A stretch of 64,000 nucleotides of DNA from the NCBI GenBank assembly GCA_015059925.1, contig SUZL01000009.1:1-64000 (forward strand), written 5' to 3'. Made by a program: the position numbers and the translations under genes. Below the pieces are notes generated by a model. It was not told the DNA's origin and did no database searches. It saw nothing but the letters and a program-made list of their open reading frames with translations. Of this stretch, positions 36,282 through 47,158 are shown in pieces. How positions within the stretch are numbered: position 1 is the first letter of the stretch; every line of letters begins with the position of its first letter. This DNA comes from Rikenellaceae bacterium (GTDB lineage Bacteria > Bacteroidota > Bacteroidia > Bacteroidales > Rikenellaceae).

Positions 36282-36306
36282 CCGATGGAATGAAAATTTG
36301 CAAGCG

Positions 36307-37470
36307 ATGAGACTTTACGATGTGATACGAAAATATCTTTTGCCGATTGTGGCTCTGGCAGGTGCGGTGCTGTTTGTTGCGGCGTGCGGCGAGCAGCGCG
36401 TGGGGCTGGAGGAGTTCTCGCAGAAGGATTATGCGCCGCGCTATGCGGTGGGCTTCGAGATCGTGGGGGCCGAGGGGCGCGCCAGCACCATCCTCCTTTC
36501 GCACAACCCGTGGCAGGGGGCCGAGGATGTTCAGACGGCGCTCTTTATTGCCCGCGAGGGCGAGCAGCCGCCCGCAGGCTTCGCGGGGCAGGTGTTGCGT
36601 GAGCGTGCCGAGCGTATTGTATGTATGTCCTCGACGCACGTCGCGCTGCTCGATGCCGTTGGTGCTGTGCAGAGCGTGGTGGGCGTGTCGGGCATCGACT
36701 TCGTAACCAACGAGTATGTAAAGGCCAACCGCGACAAGGTGCGCGATGTGGGTTACGACAACAGTGTCGATTACGAGATGGTCGTAGCGCTCGACCCCGA
36801 TGTGGTGTTGCTCTACGGCGTGACGGGCGCAAGTTCGATGGAGTCGAAGCTCCGCGAGTTGGGGATTCCCTTCGCCTACATCGGCGAGTACGTCGAGGAG
36901 GTGCCGCTCGGCAAGACCGAGTGGATGGTGGCCATCGGCGAGATTGTCGGTCGCCGTACGGAGGCCGAGCAGCTCTTCAACCAAATCCCTGAGCGCTATG
37001 ATGCGCTGCGCGAGATGGCGGCAGCGGCCGCAACGCCCAAGCCCAAAGTTATGATCAACACCCCCTACGCCGATTCGTGGTTTATGGCCTCGGCGACGAG
37101 TTATGTCGCGCGACTGATTGCCGACGCGGGTGGCGACTACATTTATAAGAAAAATACCTTGAACTCCTCGCTGCCGATCGATTTGGAGGAGGCTGCATTG
37201 CTGGCATCTCAGGCCGATGTCTGGATCAATGCGGGTAGCGTCGCTACGCTGGAGGATATGCGCGCCGAGTACCCCAAGTTTGCCGATATGCGTTGCGTTG
37301 AGCAGGGCCAGATCTTCAACTTCGATCGACGGATGAGCCCGCGCGGCGGCAACGACTATTGGGAGTCGGGCGTGGTGCGGCCCGATGTGGTGCTGCGCGA
37401 CTTGATAAAGATTTTCCATCCCGAGTTGATGGAGGGCGAAGAGTTTTTTTATTACAGAAAATTGGAATAG
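36307..37470 (+). CDS. periplasmic-binding lipoprotein, BtuF/FecB-like ABC transporter component
   Basis: A 387-residue lipoprotein (FVAACGEQR lipobox) with the two-lobed helical-backbone fold of iron-siderophore or cobalamin binding proteins: AERIVCMSSTHVALLDAVGAVQSVVGVSG opens lobe one and FMASATSYVARLIADAGG opens the second lobe. A longer N-terminal extension (about 25-95) precedes the binding fold. No permease or ATPase gene follows, so it must work with components encoded elsewhere. It ends three bases before the DUF2284 gene, and an iron-chelate or corrinoid ligand is plausible. Confidence 0.87.
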   Translation: MRLYDVIRKYLLPIVALAGAVLFVAACGEQRVGLEEFSQKDYAPRYAVGFEIVGAEGRASTILLSHNPWQGAEDVQTALFIAREGEQPPAGFAGQVLRERAERIVCMSSTHVALLDAVGAVQSVVGVSGIDFVTNEYVKANRDKVRDVGYDNSVDYEMVVALDPDVVLLYGVTGASSMESKLRELGIPFAYIGEYVEEVPLGKTEWMVAIGEIVGRRTEAEQLFNQIPERYDALREMAAAAATPKPKVMINTPYADSWFMASATSYVARLIADAGGDYIYKKNTLNSSLPIDLEEAALLASQADVWINAGSVATLEDMRAEYPKFADMRCVEQGQIFNFDRRMSPRGGNDYWESGVVRPDVVLRDLIKIFHPELMEGEEFFYYRKLE

Positions 37471-37473
37471 CAT

Positions 37474-38034
37474 ATGGATTTGACCTATCGCGCCGAGGAT
37501 TTCACTCGCACCATCACCGTTGCCGACTACATCGAGCGTTTCCGCGATGCCGAGCGTTTTGCCGCCTGCTGCCGCGAGTGCGGCAATTACAATCGTAGTT
37601 GGTGCTGCCCGCCGTTTGACTTCGACGTGGAGCTGCGACTGCGCGGGTATAAGAATCTGTTGCTCATAGCAACTGTAATAACCCCCTGCTCGCAGGGCCT
37701 TCCCCTTACCGAGTCGCGCACGCTGTTGCGCCCCGAGCGGGTGCGACTGAATAATCGACTGCATCAACTCGAACTCGAGCATCAGGCTTTGGCCGCCTCC
37801 TATGTTGGTAGCTGCCTCTACTGTCCCGAGGGCAGCTGTACGCGCCCATCGGGAGGCGAGTGCCGCCACCCGGAGTTGGTACGTCCATCGCTCGAGGCCT
37901 ACGGCTTCGATATTGGTCGCACGACGAGCGAATTATTCGGTCTGGAACTGAAGTGGGGTAGCGAGGGCCGAATGCCCGAGCGATTTGTGCTTGTCTGCGG
38001 GCTTTTCCATAACGCGCTGAGCGTAGAATGGTAG
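37474..38034 (+). CDS. DUF2284 cysteine-rich predicted metal-binding protein
   Basis: A 186-residue cytoplasmic protein with the DUF2284 cysteine pattern: AACCRECGNYNRSWCCPPFDFD near residue 30-50 and GSCLYCPEGSCTRPSGGECRHP near residue 110-130. The nine to ten clustered cysteines suggest iron-sulfur or other metal binding. In Bacteroidota this family often lies next to iron-type ABC transporter genes, and here it follows a binding lipoprotein by three bases. No terminator was found after it. Confidence 0.85.
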   Translation: MDLTYRAEDFTRTITVADYIERFRDAERFAACCRECGNYNRSWCCPPFDFDVELRLRGYKNLLLIATVITPCSQGLPLTESRTLLRPERVRLNNRLHQLELEHQALAASYVGSCLYCPEGSCTRPSGGECRHPELVRPSLEAYGFDIGRTTSELFGLELKWGSEGRMPERFVLVCGLFHNALSVEW

Positions 38035-38137
38035 TCCTCCCTTTATATATTATATATAGGTGTGCCGTGAAATAATATTTTTTCAACTTTTTCGCAAAAA
38101 AATGTTTCATTTACTTTTTTCTTAAGGAAAGAGTAAT

Positions 38138-38145
38138 TATATTTG
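38138..38145 (+). promoter_or_regulatory. promoter-like box P1 upstream of the tRNA cluster
   Basis: TATATTTG, 168 bases upstream of tRNA-Thr(TGT). No gene starts close behind it, so it either adds to tRNA transcription or makes a short leader RNA. The 38035-38312 gap otherwise holds only this and the next promoter. Confidence 0.5.
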
Positions 38146-38260
38146 CACTCGATTTTCCGACTTTGACGTTTGAAGCGGACAATCGCCGTTCTTTGAATGT
38201 GCTTAAGTAGGGCACTAAATTGCGAAAATGAGGGCGAAATCAAAAAAAATCTCCCGAAAA

Positions 38261-38291
38261 TTTGCAAATATAAAAAATATCCCTACCTTTG
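38261..38291 (+). promoter_or_regulatory. main promoter of the tRNA-tuf cluster
   Basis: TTTG at 38261-38264 and TACCTTTG at 38284-38291 with a 19-base gap, 21 bases before the first tRNA. A full consensus match. Confidence 0.8.
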
Positions 38292-38312
38292 CATCCCGTA
38301 AACGGTTGAAAT

Positions 38313-38386
38313 GCCGATGTAGCTCAGTTGGCCAGAGCACGTGATTTGTAATCTCGGGGTCGTGGGTTCGAATCCCTCCATCGGCT
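38313..38386 (+). tRNA. tRNA-Thr(TGT)
   Basis: Acceptor GCCGATG/CATCGGC, anticodon loop TTTGTAA (anticodon TGT). The anticodon stem CGTGA/TCTCG has a U-U mismatch at the middle pair, and the T stem GTGGG/CCCTC has another. CCA happens to follow directly at 38387-38389. Confidence 0.93.
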
Positions 38387-38435
38387 CCAAATTATGGAGA
38401 GAGCTCTGCAAAAGAGTCCAACTGTTGAAAATATT

Positions 38436-38518
38436 GGGAAGATACCAGAGTGGCCAAATGGGGCAGACTGTAAATCTGCTGGCGTACGCCTTCGGTGGTT
38501 CGAATCCATCTCTTCCCA
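38436..38518 (+). tRNA. tRNA-Tyr(GTA)
   Basis: Class II tRNA with acceptor GGGAAGA/TCTTCCC, anticodon stem GCAGA/TCTGC with loop CTGTAAA, and a long variable arm (TGGCGTACGCCTTCGG). Confidence 0.95.
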
Positions 38519-38590
38519 CTTGCCGAACCGGTCGGGGTTGCAAACGTCTGATGAGGACAATGATAAGCTGCCTTGATGCGGTTTGTTTTT

Positions 38591-38663
38591 GCGGAAGTAG
38601 CTCAGTTGATAGAGCATTAGCCTTCCAAGCTAAGGGTCGCGAGTTTGAGCCTCGTCTTCCGCT
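38591..38663 (+). tRNA. tRNA-Gly(TCC)
   Basis: Acceptor GCGGAAG/CTTCCGC, anticodon stem TTAGC/GCTAA with loop CTTCCAA (anticodon TCC). Confidence 0.95.
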
Positions 38664-38779
38664 CACTAAACGGTAACACGATTTCCGATTTACACAACGT
38701 AATAGGATCGAGTGTTACTCGTTTGTATGTAAAGCAACATTGAAAAGAAATTTTTAAAAAACTTAATACTTATAATACT

Positions 38780-39964
<1,185 letters not shown>

Positions 39965-39981
39965 TTTCAACACAAAACATA

Positions 39982-40010
39982 GAGAGGGGTAACCCCAAGT
40001 TTCCCCTCTC
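39982..40010 (+). terminator. hairpin after tuf
   Basis: GAGAGGGG pairs with CCCCTCTC, followed by ACTTTTAG; a weak T tract, so partial termination or processing before tRNA-Trp is likely. Confidence 0.6.
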
Positions 40011-40016
40011 ACTTTT

Positions 40017-40087
40017 AGGAGCATAGTTCAAGGGTAGAATAGCGGTCTCCAAAACCGTTGATGGGAGTTCGAATCTCTCTGCTCCTG
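40017..40087 (+). tRNA. tRNA-Trp(CCA)
   Basis: Acceptor AGGAGCA/TGCTCCT, anticodon stem GCGGT/ACCGT with loop CTCCAAA (anticodon CCA). Sits 25 bases before secE. Confidence 0.95.
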
Positions 40088-40111
40088 CAAATTAAAAAGA
40101 GAAACACAATT

Positions 40112-40309
40112 ATGTTTAATTACGTTAAAGAGTCTTATAACGAGCTCGTTAATAAGGTGGCGTGGCCATCATTCCCGCAGTTGCAGAGTTCGACAGTTGT
40201 CGTAATGGTCGCTTCGGCGATTTTTGCTATTGTGGTGCTGTTGATGGACATCTCATTCGAGAACATTATGGCCGCTATTTATAAGACGTTGGGAAATCTT
40301 GGTCGTTAA
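40112..40309 (+). CDS. secE: preprotein translocase subunit SecE
   Basis: A 65-residue single-span membrane protein (YVKESYNELVNKVAWPSFPQLQSSTVVVMVASAIFA), the short form of SecE that clamps SecY. The frame is open upstream through the tRNA, but the ATG at 40112 gives the family N-terminus. Followed by nusG after 21 bases. Confidence 0.96.
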   Translation: MFNYVKESYNELVNKVAWPSFPQLQSSTVVVMVASAIFAIVVLLMDISFENIMAAIYKTLGNLGR

Positions 40310-40330
40310 TTTCTAATTAATACTGAGACG

Positions 40331-40891
40331 ATGAGCGATATTAAAAAGGAGTGGTATGTCGTCCGCGCAATAGGTGGCAAGGAGCATAAGGTCAAGGAGT
40401 ACATCGAGGCCGAGATCCGCCACAACAATCTTGAGGACTACATTTCACAGGTGCTTATTCCCACAGAGAAGGTTTACACTATTCGCAACGGAAAGAAGAT
40501 CTCAAAGGAGAAGGTCTCTTATCCGGGTTATGTGTTGGTGGAGGCAGCCTTCGTTGGACAGATTCCAATCATTATTCGCAATACCCCAAATGTACTCGGT
40601 TTCCTTGGTGATACTAAGGAAGACGGACGCCAGATGAAGGCAACACCGCTACGTCCACAAGAGGTGAGTCGTATTCTGGGTCGTGTTGATGAGCTGAGTA
40701 CGCAAGAGGAAGAGAACGCAGTTCCTTTCGTTGTTGGCGAGACCGTCAAGGTTACAGACGGTCCTTTCTCAAGCTTCCAAGGTACTATTGAGTCAGTCGA
40801 TGACGAGCGTAAGAAACTTACGGTCTCTGTGAAAATTTTTGGTCGCAAGACTCCTATGGAGTTGAGCTTTACACAAGTTGAAAAAGAATAA
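40331..40891 (+). CDS. nusG: transcription termination/antitermination factor NusG
   Basis: A 186-residue protein with the NGN domain (KEWYVVRAIGGKEHKVKEYIEAEI, YPGYVLVEA) and the C-terminal KOW domain (GETVKVTDGPFSSFQGTIESVD). It couples RNA polymerase to ribosomes and Rho. Normal length; in the conserved secE-nusG-rplK order. Confidence 0.98.
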   Translation: MSDIKKEWYVVRAIGGKEHKVKEYIEAEIRHNNLEDYISQVLIPTEKVYTIRNGKKISKEKVSYPGYVLVEAAFVGQIPIIIRNTPNVLGFLGDTKEDGRQMKATPLRPQEVSRILGRVDELSTQEEENAVPFVVGETVKVTDGPFSSFQGTIESVDDERKKLTVSVKIFGRKTPMELSFTQVEKE

Positions 40892-40907
40892 TTAACCAAG
40901 GAAAATT

Positions 40908-41348
40908 ATGGCAAAAGAGGTTGCTGCATTTATTAAATTGCAGATCAAAGGTGGTGCTGCCAATCCTTCACCCCCGGTGGGTCCTGCGTTGGGTTCAAAG
41001 GGAGTCAATATTATGGACTTCTGCAAGCAGTTCAACGCACGCACCCAGGACAAGGCGGGAAAGGTTCTTCCAGTCATCATTACAGTTTACACAGATAAGT
41101 CGTTTGACTTTGTTGTTAAACAGCCACCAGTAGCCATTCAGCTTAAGGAAGCAGCTAAGGTTAAGGCCGGTTCTGCCCAGCCCAACCGTTCTAAGGTTGG
41201 TGAGGTAACCTGGGATCAGGTTAAGGCGATTGCCGAGGACAAGATGCCCGATATGAACTGCTTTACCGTTGAAGCTGCTATGCGTATGATTGCTGGTACT
41301 GCACGCAGTATGGGTATCAACGTAGTTGGTGAATTTCCTAATTTGTAA
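40908..41348 (+). CDS. rplK: 50S ribosomal protein L11
   Basis: A 146-residue ribosomal protein of the GTPase-associated centre. The proline-rich [25 protein letters not shown] linker and C-terminal RNA-binding domain ([25 protein letters not shown]) are typical. Sixteen bases after nusG. Confidence 0.98.
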   Translation: MAKEVAAFIKLQIKGGAANPSPPVGPALGSKGVNIMDFCKQFNARTQDKAGKVLPVIITVYTDKSFDFVVKQPPVAIQLKEAAKVKAGSAQPNRSKVGEVTWDQVKAIAEDKMPDMNCFTVEAAMRMIAGTARSMGINVVGEFPNL

Positions 41349-41363
41349 TTAAGTATTACCAGA

Positions 41364-42062
41364 ATGAGTAAATTGACAAAAAATCAAAAGGCAGCCTACG
41401 CCAAGGTTGAGCCCCACAAGGCATACAAATTGTCTGAGGCAGCATCTCTTCTGAAGGAAATTACCTTTACGAAATTTGATGCTTCAGTCGATATTGACGT
41501 GCGTCTGGGTGTTGATCCTCGTAAGGCGAACCAGATGGTTCGTGGCGTGGTAACTCTGCCCCACGGTACGGGTAAGACCGTTCGTGTGTTGGTATTGTGT
41601 ACCCCCGACAAGGAGGCTGAGGCTCAGGCGGCTGGTGCCGACTATGTAGGTTTGGATGAGTATGTAGATAAGATCAAGGGCGGTTGGACCGACGTAGATG
41701 TTATCATCTGTACTCCCAACGTTATGGGTAAGGTAGGTGCGCTTGGTCGTATCCTGGGTCCCCGTGGTTTGATGCCCAACCCCAAGACCGGTACCGTAAC
41801 TATGGATATCGCAAAGGCCGTTACTGAGGTAAAGGCTGGTAAGATCGACTTCAAGGTTGATAAGTATGGTATCATCCACACTTCGGTTGGTAAGGTATCT
41901 TTCACTCCCGAGCAGATCATCGACAATGCTAAGGAGGTTGTGAACACTATCATCAAGTTGAAGCCCGCAGCTGCTAAGGGTACTTACGTATTGAGCATCT
42001 ATCTCTCTACGACTATGAGCCCGGGTATTCAGGTTGATCCCAAATCAGTAGAAACGAAGTAA
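41364..42062 (+). CDS. rplA: 50S ribosomal protein L1
   Basis: A 232-residue L1-stalk protein with [32 protein letters not shown] and the C-terminal [13 protein letters not shown]1 usually represses its own operon by binding an mRNA mimic; I see no clear mimic in the short gap before rplK or rplA. Fifteen bases after rplK. Confidence 0.98.
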   Translation: MSKLTKNQKAAYAKVEPHKAYKLSEAASLLKEITFTKFDASVDIDVRLGVDPRKANQMVRGVVTLPHGTGKTVRVLVLCTPDKEAEAQAAGADYVGLDEYVDKIKGGWTDVDVIICTPNVMGKVGALGRILGPRGLMPNPKTGTVTMDIAKAVTEVKAGKIDFKVDKYGIIHTSVGKVSFTPEQIIDNAKEVVNTIIKLKPAAAKGTYVLSIYLSTTMSPGIQVDPKSVETK

Positions 42063-42079
42063 AAGAAGGAGGATATAAG

Positions 42080-42604
42080 ATGACAAGAGAAGAAAAGTTG
42101 GCCGTTATCAACGGTCTTGCCGAGCAGCTCAACGAGTACCCTCACTTCTACATTACCAACATCGAGGCCCTGAATGCCGAGCAGACTGCAAAGCTGCGTC
42201 GCAAGTGCTTTGAGAACAACATCAAGCTCGTAGTAGTAAAGAATACGTTGTTCGGTAAGGCTCTGGAGAAGGTAGAGAAGGCCGAGGCTGATTTGGTAGG
42301 CGTATTGGAGGGTTCTACCTCTGTTATGTTCGCCGAGACGGGTAAGGCACCCGCCGTTGTAATCAAGGAGTTCCGCAAGTCGTGCGACAAGCCCGTATTG
42401 AAGGCTGCGTATGTTGAGGGCTGCGTTTACGTAGGCGACAACCAGTTGGAGACGCTTTGCAACATCAAGAGCCGCGAGGAGCTTATCGGCGACATCGTTG
42501 GATTGCTTCAGTCACCGGCCAAGAATGTTATTTCTGCATTGCAGGGTAATGCAGGTCAGAAGATTGCCGGCATAGTGAAGGCACTCGAAGAAAGAAACAA
42601 CTAA
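42080..42604 (+). CDS. rplJ: 50S ribosomal protein L10
   Basis: A 174-residue stalk base protein that carries L7/L12 dimers on its C-terminal helix. TREEKLAVINGLAEQLNEYPHFYI and VKNTLFGKAL match the family. Gap to rplA is only 17 bases, so the long rplJ leader of enterobacteria is absent. Confidence 0.97.
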   Translation: MTREEKLAVINGLAEQLNEYPHFYITNIEALNAEQTAKLRRKCFENNIKLVVVKNTLFGKALEKVEKAEADLVGVLEGSTSVMFAETGKAPAVVIKEFRKSCDKPVLKAAYVEGCVYVGDNQLETLCNIKSREELIGDIVGLLQSPAKNVISALQGNAGQKIAGIVKALEERNN

Positions 42605-42647
42605 TCACAAACAACAAAAACAAAAAACTTAAAAAAATTATACAACT

Positions 42648-43022
42648 ATGGCAGATATTAAGGTATTGGCAGAGGAGTTGGTAAACTTGACTGTTAAGGA
42701 GGTAAACGAGTTGGCTACTATCCTCAAGGAGGAGTACGGTATTGAGCCCGCTGCTGCAGCTGTTGCAGTTGCTGCACCCGCCGCTGCTGGCGAGGCTGCT
42801 GCTGCTGAGAAGACTTCATTCGATGTAGTTTTGAAGAGCGCAGGTCAGGCTAAGCTCCAGGTTATTAAGGCCGTTAAGGAGGCTGCTGGTCTCTCATTGG
42901 GTGATGCAAAGGCATTGGTTGATGCTGCTCCCAAGGCTGTTAAGGAGGGTGTATCTAAGGAGGAGGCTGAGGCTCTCAAGTCTGCTCTCGAGGATGCAGG
43001 TGCTGAGGTTGAGATTAAGTAG
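42648..43022 (+). CDS. rplL: 50S ribosomal protein L7/L12
   Basis: A 124-residue stalk protein that recruits translation GTPases. N-terminal dimer domain, Ala-rich hinge ([19 protein letters not shown]) and the C-terminal domain ([41 protein letters not shown]) are visible. Very biased codon use. Confidence 0.98.
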   Translation: MADIKVLAEELVNLTVKEVNELATILKEEYGIEPAAAAVAVAAPAAAGEAAAAEKTSFDVVLKSAGQAKLQVIKAVKEAAGLSLGDAKALVDAAPKAVKEGVSKEEAEALKSALEDAGAEVEIK

Positions 43023-43051
43023 TCCACTGCTTATACATTTTCAGACAACTC

Positions 43052-43090
43052 AGGTATAGAGTTTACACCGGTGTAAGCTCTATACCTTTT
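43052..43090 (+). terminator. first terminator/attenuator in the rplL-rpoB gap
   Basis: An almost perfect 36-base palindrome (arms AGGTATAGAG/CTCTATACCT continuing through TTACAC/GTGTAA) followed by TTTT. It should stop part of the transcription from the ribosomal genes before rpoB. Confidence 0.85.
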
Positions 43091-43184
43091 CTGGTCTAAA
43101 TGTCGGGAGTGCCGATTGAGCTGTGCCCGACGTTTGGAATTTTTGTATGCTCTCAATGTGTAAATTCTTTACGCTGAGGGCATT

Positions 43185-43212
43185 AGCCGGATAGATTATA
43201 GCCGGCTTTTTT
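43185..43212 (+). terminator. second terminator/attenuator in the rplL-rpoB gap
   Basis: AGCCGG pairs with CCGGCT and is followed by six T residues. A further small palindrome GGGGTGCGCACCCC (43213-43226) comes next, 35 bases before rpoB. Confidence 0.75.
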
Positions 43213-43260
43213 GGGGTGCGCACCCCGTGAGTACTCACACTTCAACAAAACTGATTTAAG

Positions 43261-46200
43261 ATGTCCGCATCAACAAAACAACAAAGAATTAGCTTCTCTA
43301 CAGTGAAGAACAGGGTTCCCTACCCCGACTTGCTGGAGGTACAGCTTAAATCATTCCGCGATTTCTTTCAGATGGACACCACGGCCGAGAATCGTAAGAA
43401 CGAGGGCCTCTACAAGGTGTTCCAGGAGAATTTCCCCATCACCGATACCCGCAACAACTTTGTTCTTGAGTTCATCGACTACTATATCGATCCGCCCCGC
43501 TACTCGATCGAGGAGTGCTTGGAGCGCGGCCTGACGTATAGTGTGCCCCTGAAGGCGAAGCTCAAGCTCTATTGCACCGACGACGAGCACGAGGATTTCG
43601 GCGTAGTAGTTCAGGATGTGTACTTCGGTACGATTCCCTATATGACCGATCGTGGTACGTTCGTATTCAACGGCGCCGAGCGCGTTGTGGTATCGCAGTT
43701 GCACCGTTCACCCGGTGTATTCTTCGGCCAGAGTATGCACACCAACGGTACGAAGCTCTACTCGGCACGTATCATCCCCTTCAAGGGTTCGTGGATCGAG
43801 TTCGCTACCGACATCAACAACGTGATGTATGCCTACATCGACCGTAAGAAGAAGTTGCCCGTAACTACTCTGCTGCGCGCAATCGGTTTTGAGACCGACC
43901 AGCAGATCCTCGAGATTTTCGACCTTGCCGACGAGATCAAGGTTACGAAGACCAACCTGAAGAAGGCCGTAGGCCGCAAGTTGGCTGCGCGAGTTCTCTC
44001 GTCTTGGGTTGAGGACTTCGTAGATGAGGATACGGGTGAGGTGGTATCTATCGAGCGTAACAACGTCATCGTTGACCGCGAGGTGGAGCTCACCGAGGAT
44101 CACATTGACGCTATTATCGAGAGCGGTACGAAGACCATTCTGCTTCACAAGGAGAATGCTTCGGGCATCGACTTCTCGATCATCTATAACACCTTGCAGA
44201 AGGATCCCTGTAACTCAGAGCGTGAGGCAGTTAATTACATCTACCGCCAGCTGCGTGCTTCGGAGGCTCCCGATGATGCTACGGCTCGCGACGTAATCGA
44301 CAAGCTCTTCTTCTCTGACAAGCGTTACGATCTGGGACAGGTTGGTCGTTACCGTATCAACACCAAGCTCAGCTTGGATATCGACCCCGCAACGCGCATC
44401 CTTACCCGCGAGGATATCATTGAGATTATCAAGTATCTGATCCAGCTGATCAACTCAAAGGCCGAGGTGGATGATATCGACCACCTCTCGAACCGTCGTG
44501 TTCGCACCGTTGGTGAGCAGTTGGCCAACCAGTTCTCGGTAGGTTTCGTGCGTATGGCGCGTACCATCCGCGAGCGTATGAACGTGCGTGATAACGAGGT
44601 ATTTACCCCCGTTGATCTGATCAACGCCAAGACTCTGTCGAGCGTTGTCAATTCGTTCTTCGGTACCAGCCAGCTCTCGCAGTTTATGGACCAGATCAAC
44701 CCTCTGGCCGAGATCACCCACAAGCGCCGTCTGTCGGCTCTGGGTCCCGGCGGTCTGTCGCGTGATCGCGCAGGCTTTGAGGTGCGAGATGTACACTATA
44801 CGCACTACGGCCGTCTGTGCCCCATCGAGTCGCCTGAGGGACCGAACATCGGTCTTATCTCGTCGCTCTGCGTATATGCTAAGATTTCGGATATGGGATT
44901 CATTGAGACCCCCTACCGCTCGGTTGAGAATGGTAAGGTCAATATGGATAACAGCCAGATTAAATACTACTCGGCAGAGGCTGAGGATGGCCACATCGTG
45001 GCGCAGTCGAACGAGCCGGTTGATGACGAGGGTAACTTCCTCAACCCCGACCGTATCAAGGCCCGCGAGGGTGCCGACTTCCCCGTAATTACGGCTAACG
45101 AGGTTACGTTGATGGACGTAGCTCCCAACCAGATTGCCTCTATCGCAGCGAGCTTGATTCCCTTCCTCGAGCACGATGATGCTAACCGTGCGTTGATGGG
45201 TTCTAATATGATGCGTCAGGCAGTACCCCTTGTAACCTGTGAGGCTCCTATCGTCGGTACGGGTATCGAGAAGGATATGATCACCGATAGCCGCATCCAG
45301 ATCGTTGCCGAGGGCGACGGCGAGGTTGTCTTTGCCGACGCTACCAAGATTCAGATCAAGTACGAGCGTACGCGCGAGCAGATCATCTGCTCATTCCAGC
45401 CCGAGGTTACCACCTACGAGCTGCCCCGCTTCCGCCGCACTAACCAGAATACCACCGTTACGCTGAAACCTACCGTTCTCACGGGCGACCACGTTGTTAA
45501 GGGCCAGATCCTTACGCAGGGTTACTCGACCGAGAATGGCGAGTTGGCTCTGGGCCGTAACCTGAAGGTTGCGTTTATGCCCTGGAAGGGTTACAACTTC
45601 GAGGATGCAATCGTTATCTCGGAGCGTATCCAGCGCGAGGATATCTTCACCTCGGTACACGTCGATGAGTATATTATGGAGGTGCGCGACACCAAGCGCG
45701 GTGTAGAGGAGCTCACCTCGGATATCCCCAACGTGAGCGAGGATGCTACGAAGGATTTGGATGCCAATGGTATCATTCGCATCGGTGCTACGGTTAATCC
45801 GGGCGACATCCTCATCGGTAAGATCACCCCGAAGGGTGAGAGCGATCCCTCACCCGAGGAGAAGCTCTTGCGTGCCATCTTCGGCGACAAGGCTGGCGAT
45901 GTGAAGGATGCTTCGCTCAAGGCGCAGCCTTCGCTGCACGGTGTTGTTATCGACACCAAGCTCTACAGCCACGCACAGAAGGAGGGCAAGAAGAGCAAGG
46001 CTCAGGAGCGCGCACAGCTCGAGCAGATCGACCAGAAGTTCGCTCAGGAGGTTGCCGAGCTGACCAAGATTTTGGTATCGAAGCTCTGGCAGCTGGTTGA
46101 GGGTAAGGTTGTTGCCAACCTCTCGGATTACTTCGGCGTTGAGCTCTACGCTCCCGGCACGAAGTTCACGCAGAAGATGTTGGAGGACATCGCTACACGC

Positions 46201-47121
46201 GATGTTGATGAGAAGACGGGCGTTATGGCCGGCTACTTGAACCTCGGCACCTGCCTCTGGACGGGCGACAAGGCAACGGACGAGCTTATCGAGACTACTA
46301 TTAATAATTATACTATCGAGTGGAAGAAGGCTGATGCCCGCATCAAGCGCGAGAAGTACAACCTCACCAACGGTGATGAGTTGCCCACCTCGGGTGTTAT
46401 CCAGATGGCCAAGGTCTATATCGCCAAGAAGCGTAAGCTCAAGGTTGGTGATAAGATGGCAGGTCGCCACGGTAACAAGGGTATCGTAGCGAAGATCGTT
46501 CGCGACGAGGATATGCCCTTCTTGGAGGATGGTACCATCGTTGATATTTGCCTTAACCCGCTGGGTGTGCCCTCACGAATGAACCTCGGTCAGATCTACG
46601 AGACCGTTCTGGGCTGGGCAGGTAAGGAGCTGGGCTTGAAGTTCGCTACGCCTATCTTCGACGGTGCTTCGCTCGAGCAGATCAACGAGTACACGGCTCA
46701 GGCAGGCGTACCTCGCAGTGGTCGTACCTACCTCTACGATGGTGGTACGGGCGAGAAGTTCGACCAGCCCGCTACGGTCGGTGTGATCTATATGCTTAAG
46801 CTGGGCCATATGATCGACGATAAGATGCACGCTCGTTCAATCGGTCCCTACTCGCTCATTACGCAGCAGCCTCTTGGAGGTAAGGCACAGTTTGGTGGTC
46901 AGCGATTCGGAGAGATGGAGGTTTGGGCATTGGAGGGCTTCGGCGCCGCCAATATCCTTCAGGAGATCCTCACGATCAAGTCTGACGACGTGATGGGCCG
47001 TGCCAAGGCTTACGAGGCTATCGTTAAGGGTGATAACCTGCCGCGTCCGGGTGTTCCCGAGGCAATGAACGTGCTGCTGCACGAGTTGCGCGGTCTGGCT
47101 CTGTCGGTTAAACTCGAATAA
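43261..47121 (+). CDS. rpoB: RNA polymerase subunit beta
   Basis: A 1286-residue core polymerase subunit. The rifampicin-binding region is visible as [47 protein letters not shown], with no obvious resistance-type change. Later conserved blocks are [26 protein letters not shown] and [18 protein letters not shown]. Full family length, followed by rpoC after 37 bases. Confidence 0.99.
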   Translation: MSASTKQQRISFSTVKNRVPYPDLLEVQLKSFRDFFQMDTTAENRKNEGLYKVFQENFPITDTRNNFVLEFIDYYIDPPRYSIEECLERGLTYSVPLKAKLKLYCTDDEHEDFGVVVQDVYFGTIPYMTDRGTFVFNGAERVVVSQLHRSPGVFFGQSMHTNGTKLYSARIIPFKGSWIEFATDINNVMYAYIDRKKKLPVTTLLRAIGFETDQQILEIFDLADEIKVTKTNLKKAVGRKLAARVLSSWVEDFVDEDTGEVVSIERNNVIVDREVELTEDHIDAIIESGTKTILLHKENASGIDFSIIYNTLQKDPCNSEREAVNYIYRQLRASEAPDDATARDVIDKLFFSDKRYDLGQVGRYRINTKLSLDIDPATRILTREDIIEIIKYLIQLINSKAEVDDIDHLSNRRVRTVGEQLANQFSVGFVRMARTIRERMNVRDNEVFTPVDLINAKTLSSVVNSFFGTSQLSQFMDQINPLAEITHKRRLSALGPGGLSRDRAGFEVRDVHYTHYGRLCPIESPEGPNIGLISSLCVYAKISDMGFIETPYRSVENGKVNMDNSQIKYYSAEAEDGHIVAQSNEPVDDEGNFLNPDRIKAREGADFPVITANEVTLMDVAPNQIASIAASLIPFLEHDDANRALMGSNMMRQAVPLVTCEAPIVGTGIEKDMITDSRIQIVAEGDGEVVFADATKIQIKYERTREQIICSFQPEVTTYELPRFRRTNQNTTVTLKPTVLTGDHVVKGQILTQGYSTENGELALGRNLKVAFMPWKGYNFEDAIVISERIQREDIFTSVHVDEYIMEVRDTKRGVEELTSDIPNVSEDATKDLDANGIIRIGATVNPGDILIGKITPKGESDPSPEEKLLRAIFGDKAGDVKDASLKAQPSLHGVVIDTKLYSHAQKEGKKSKAQERAQLEQIDQKFAQEVAELTKILVSKLWQLVEGKVVANLSDYFGVELYAPGTKFTQKMLEDIATRDVDEKTGVMAGYLNLGTCLWTGDKATDELIETTINNYTIEWKKADARIKREKYNLTNGDELPTSGVIQMAKVYIAKKRKLKVGDKMAGRHGNKGIVAKIVRDEDMPFLEDGTIVDICLNPLGVPSRMNLGQIYETVLGWAGKELGLKFATPIFDGASLEQINEYTAQAGVPRSGRTYLYDGGTGEKFDQPATVGVIYMLKLGHMIDDKMHARSIGPYSLITQQPLGGKAQFGGQRFGEMEVWALEGFGAANILQEILTIKSDDVMGRAKAYEAIVKGDNLPRPGVPEAMNVLLHELRGLALSVKLE

Positions 47122-47158
47122 TAATAAAGTAGGTATAATAACGTAAAGAAATTGTATT

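Noticed and set aside
38387..38389. Encoded CCA end of tRNA-Thr(TGT)
   Set aside because: None of the other five tRNAs here encodes CCA, so the match is probably chance.
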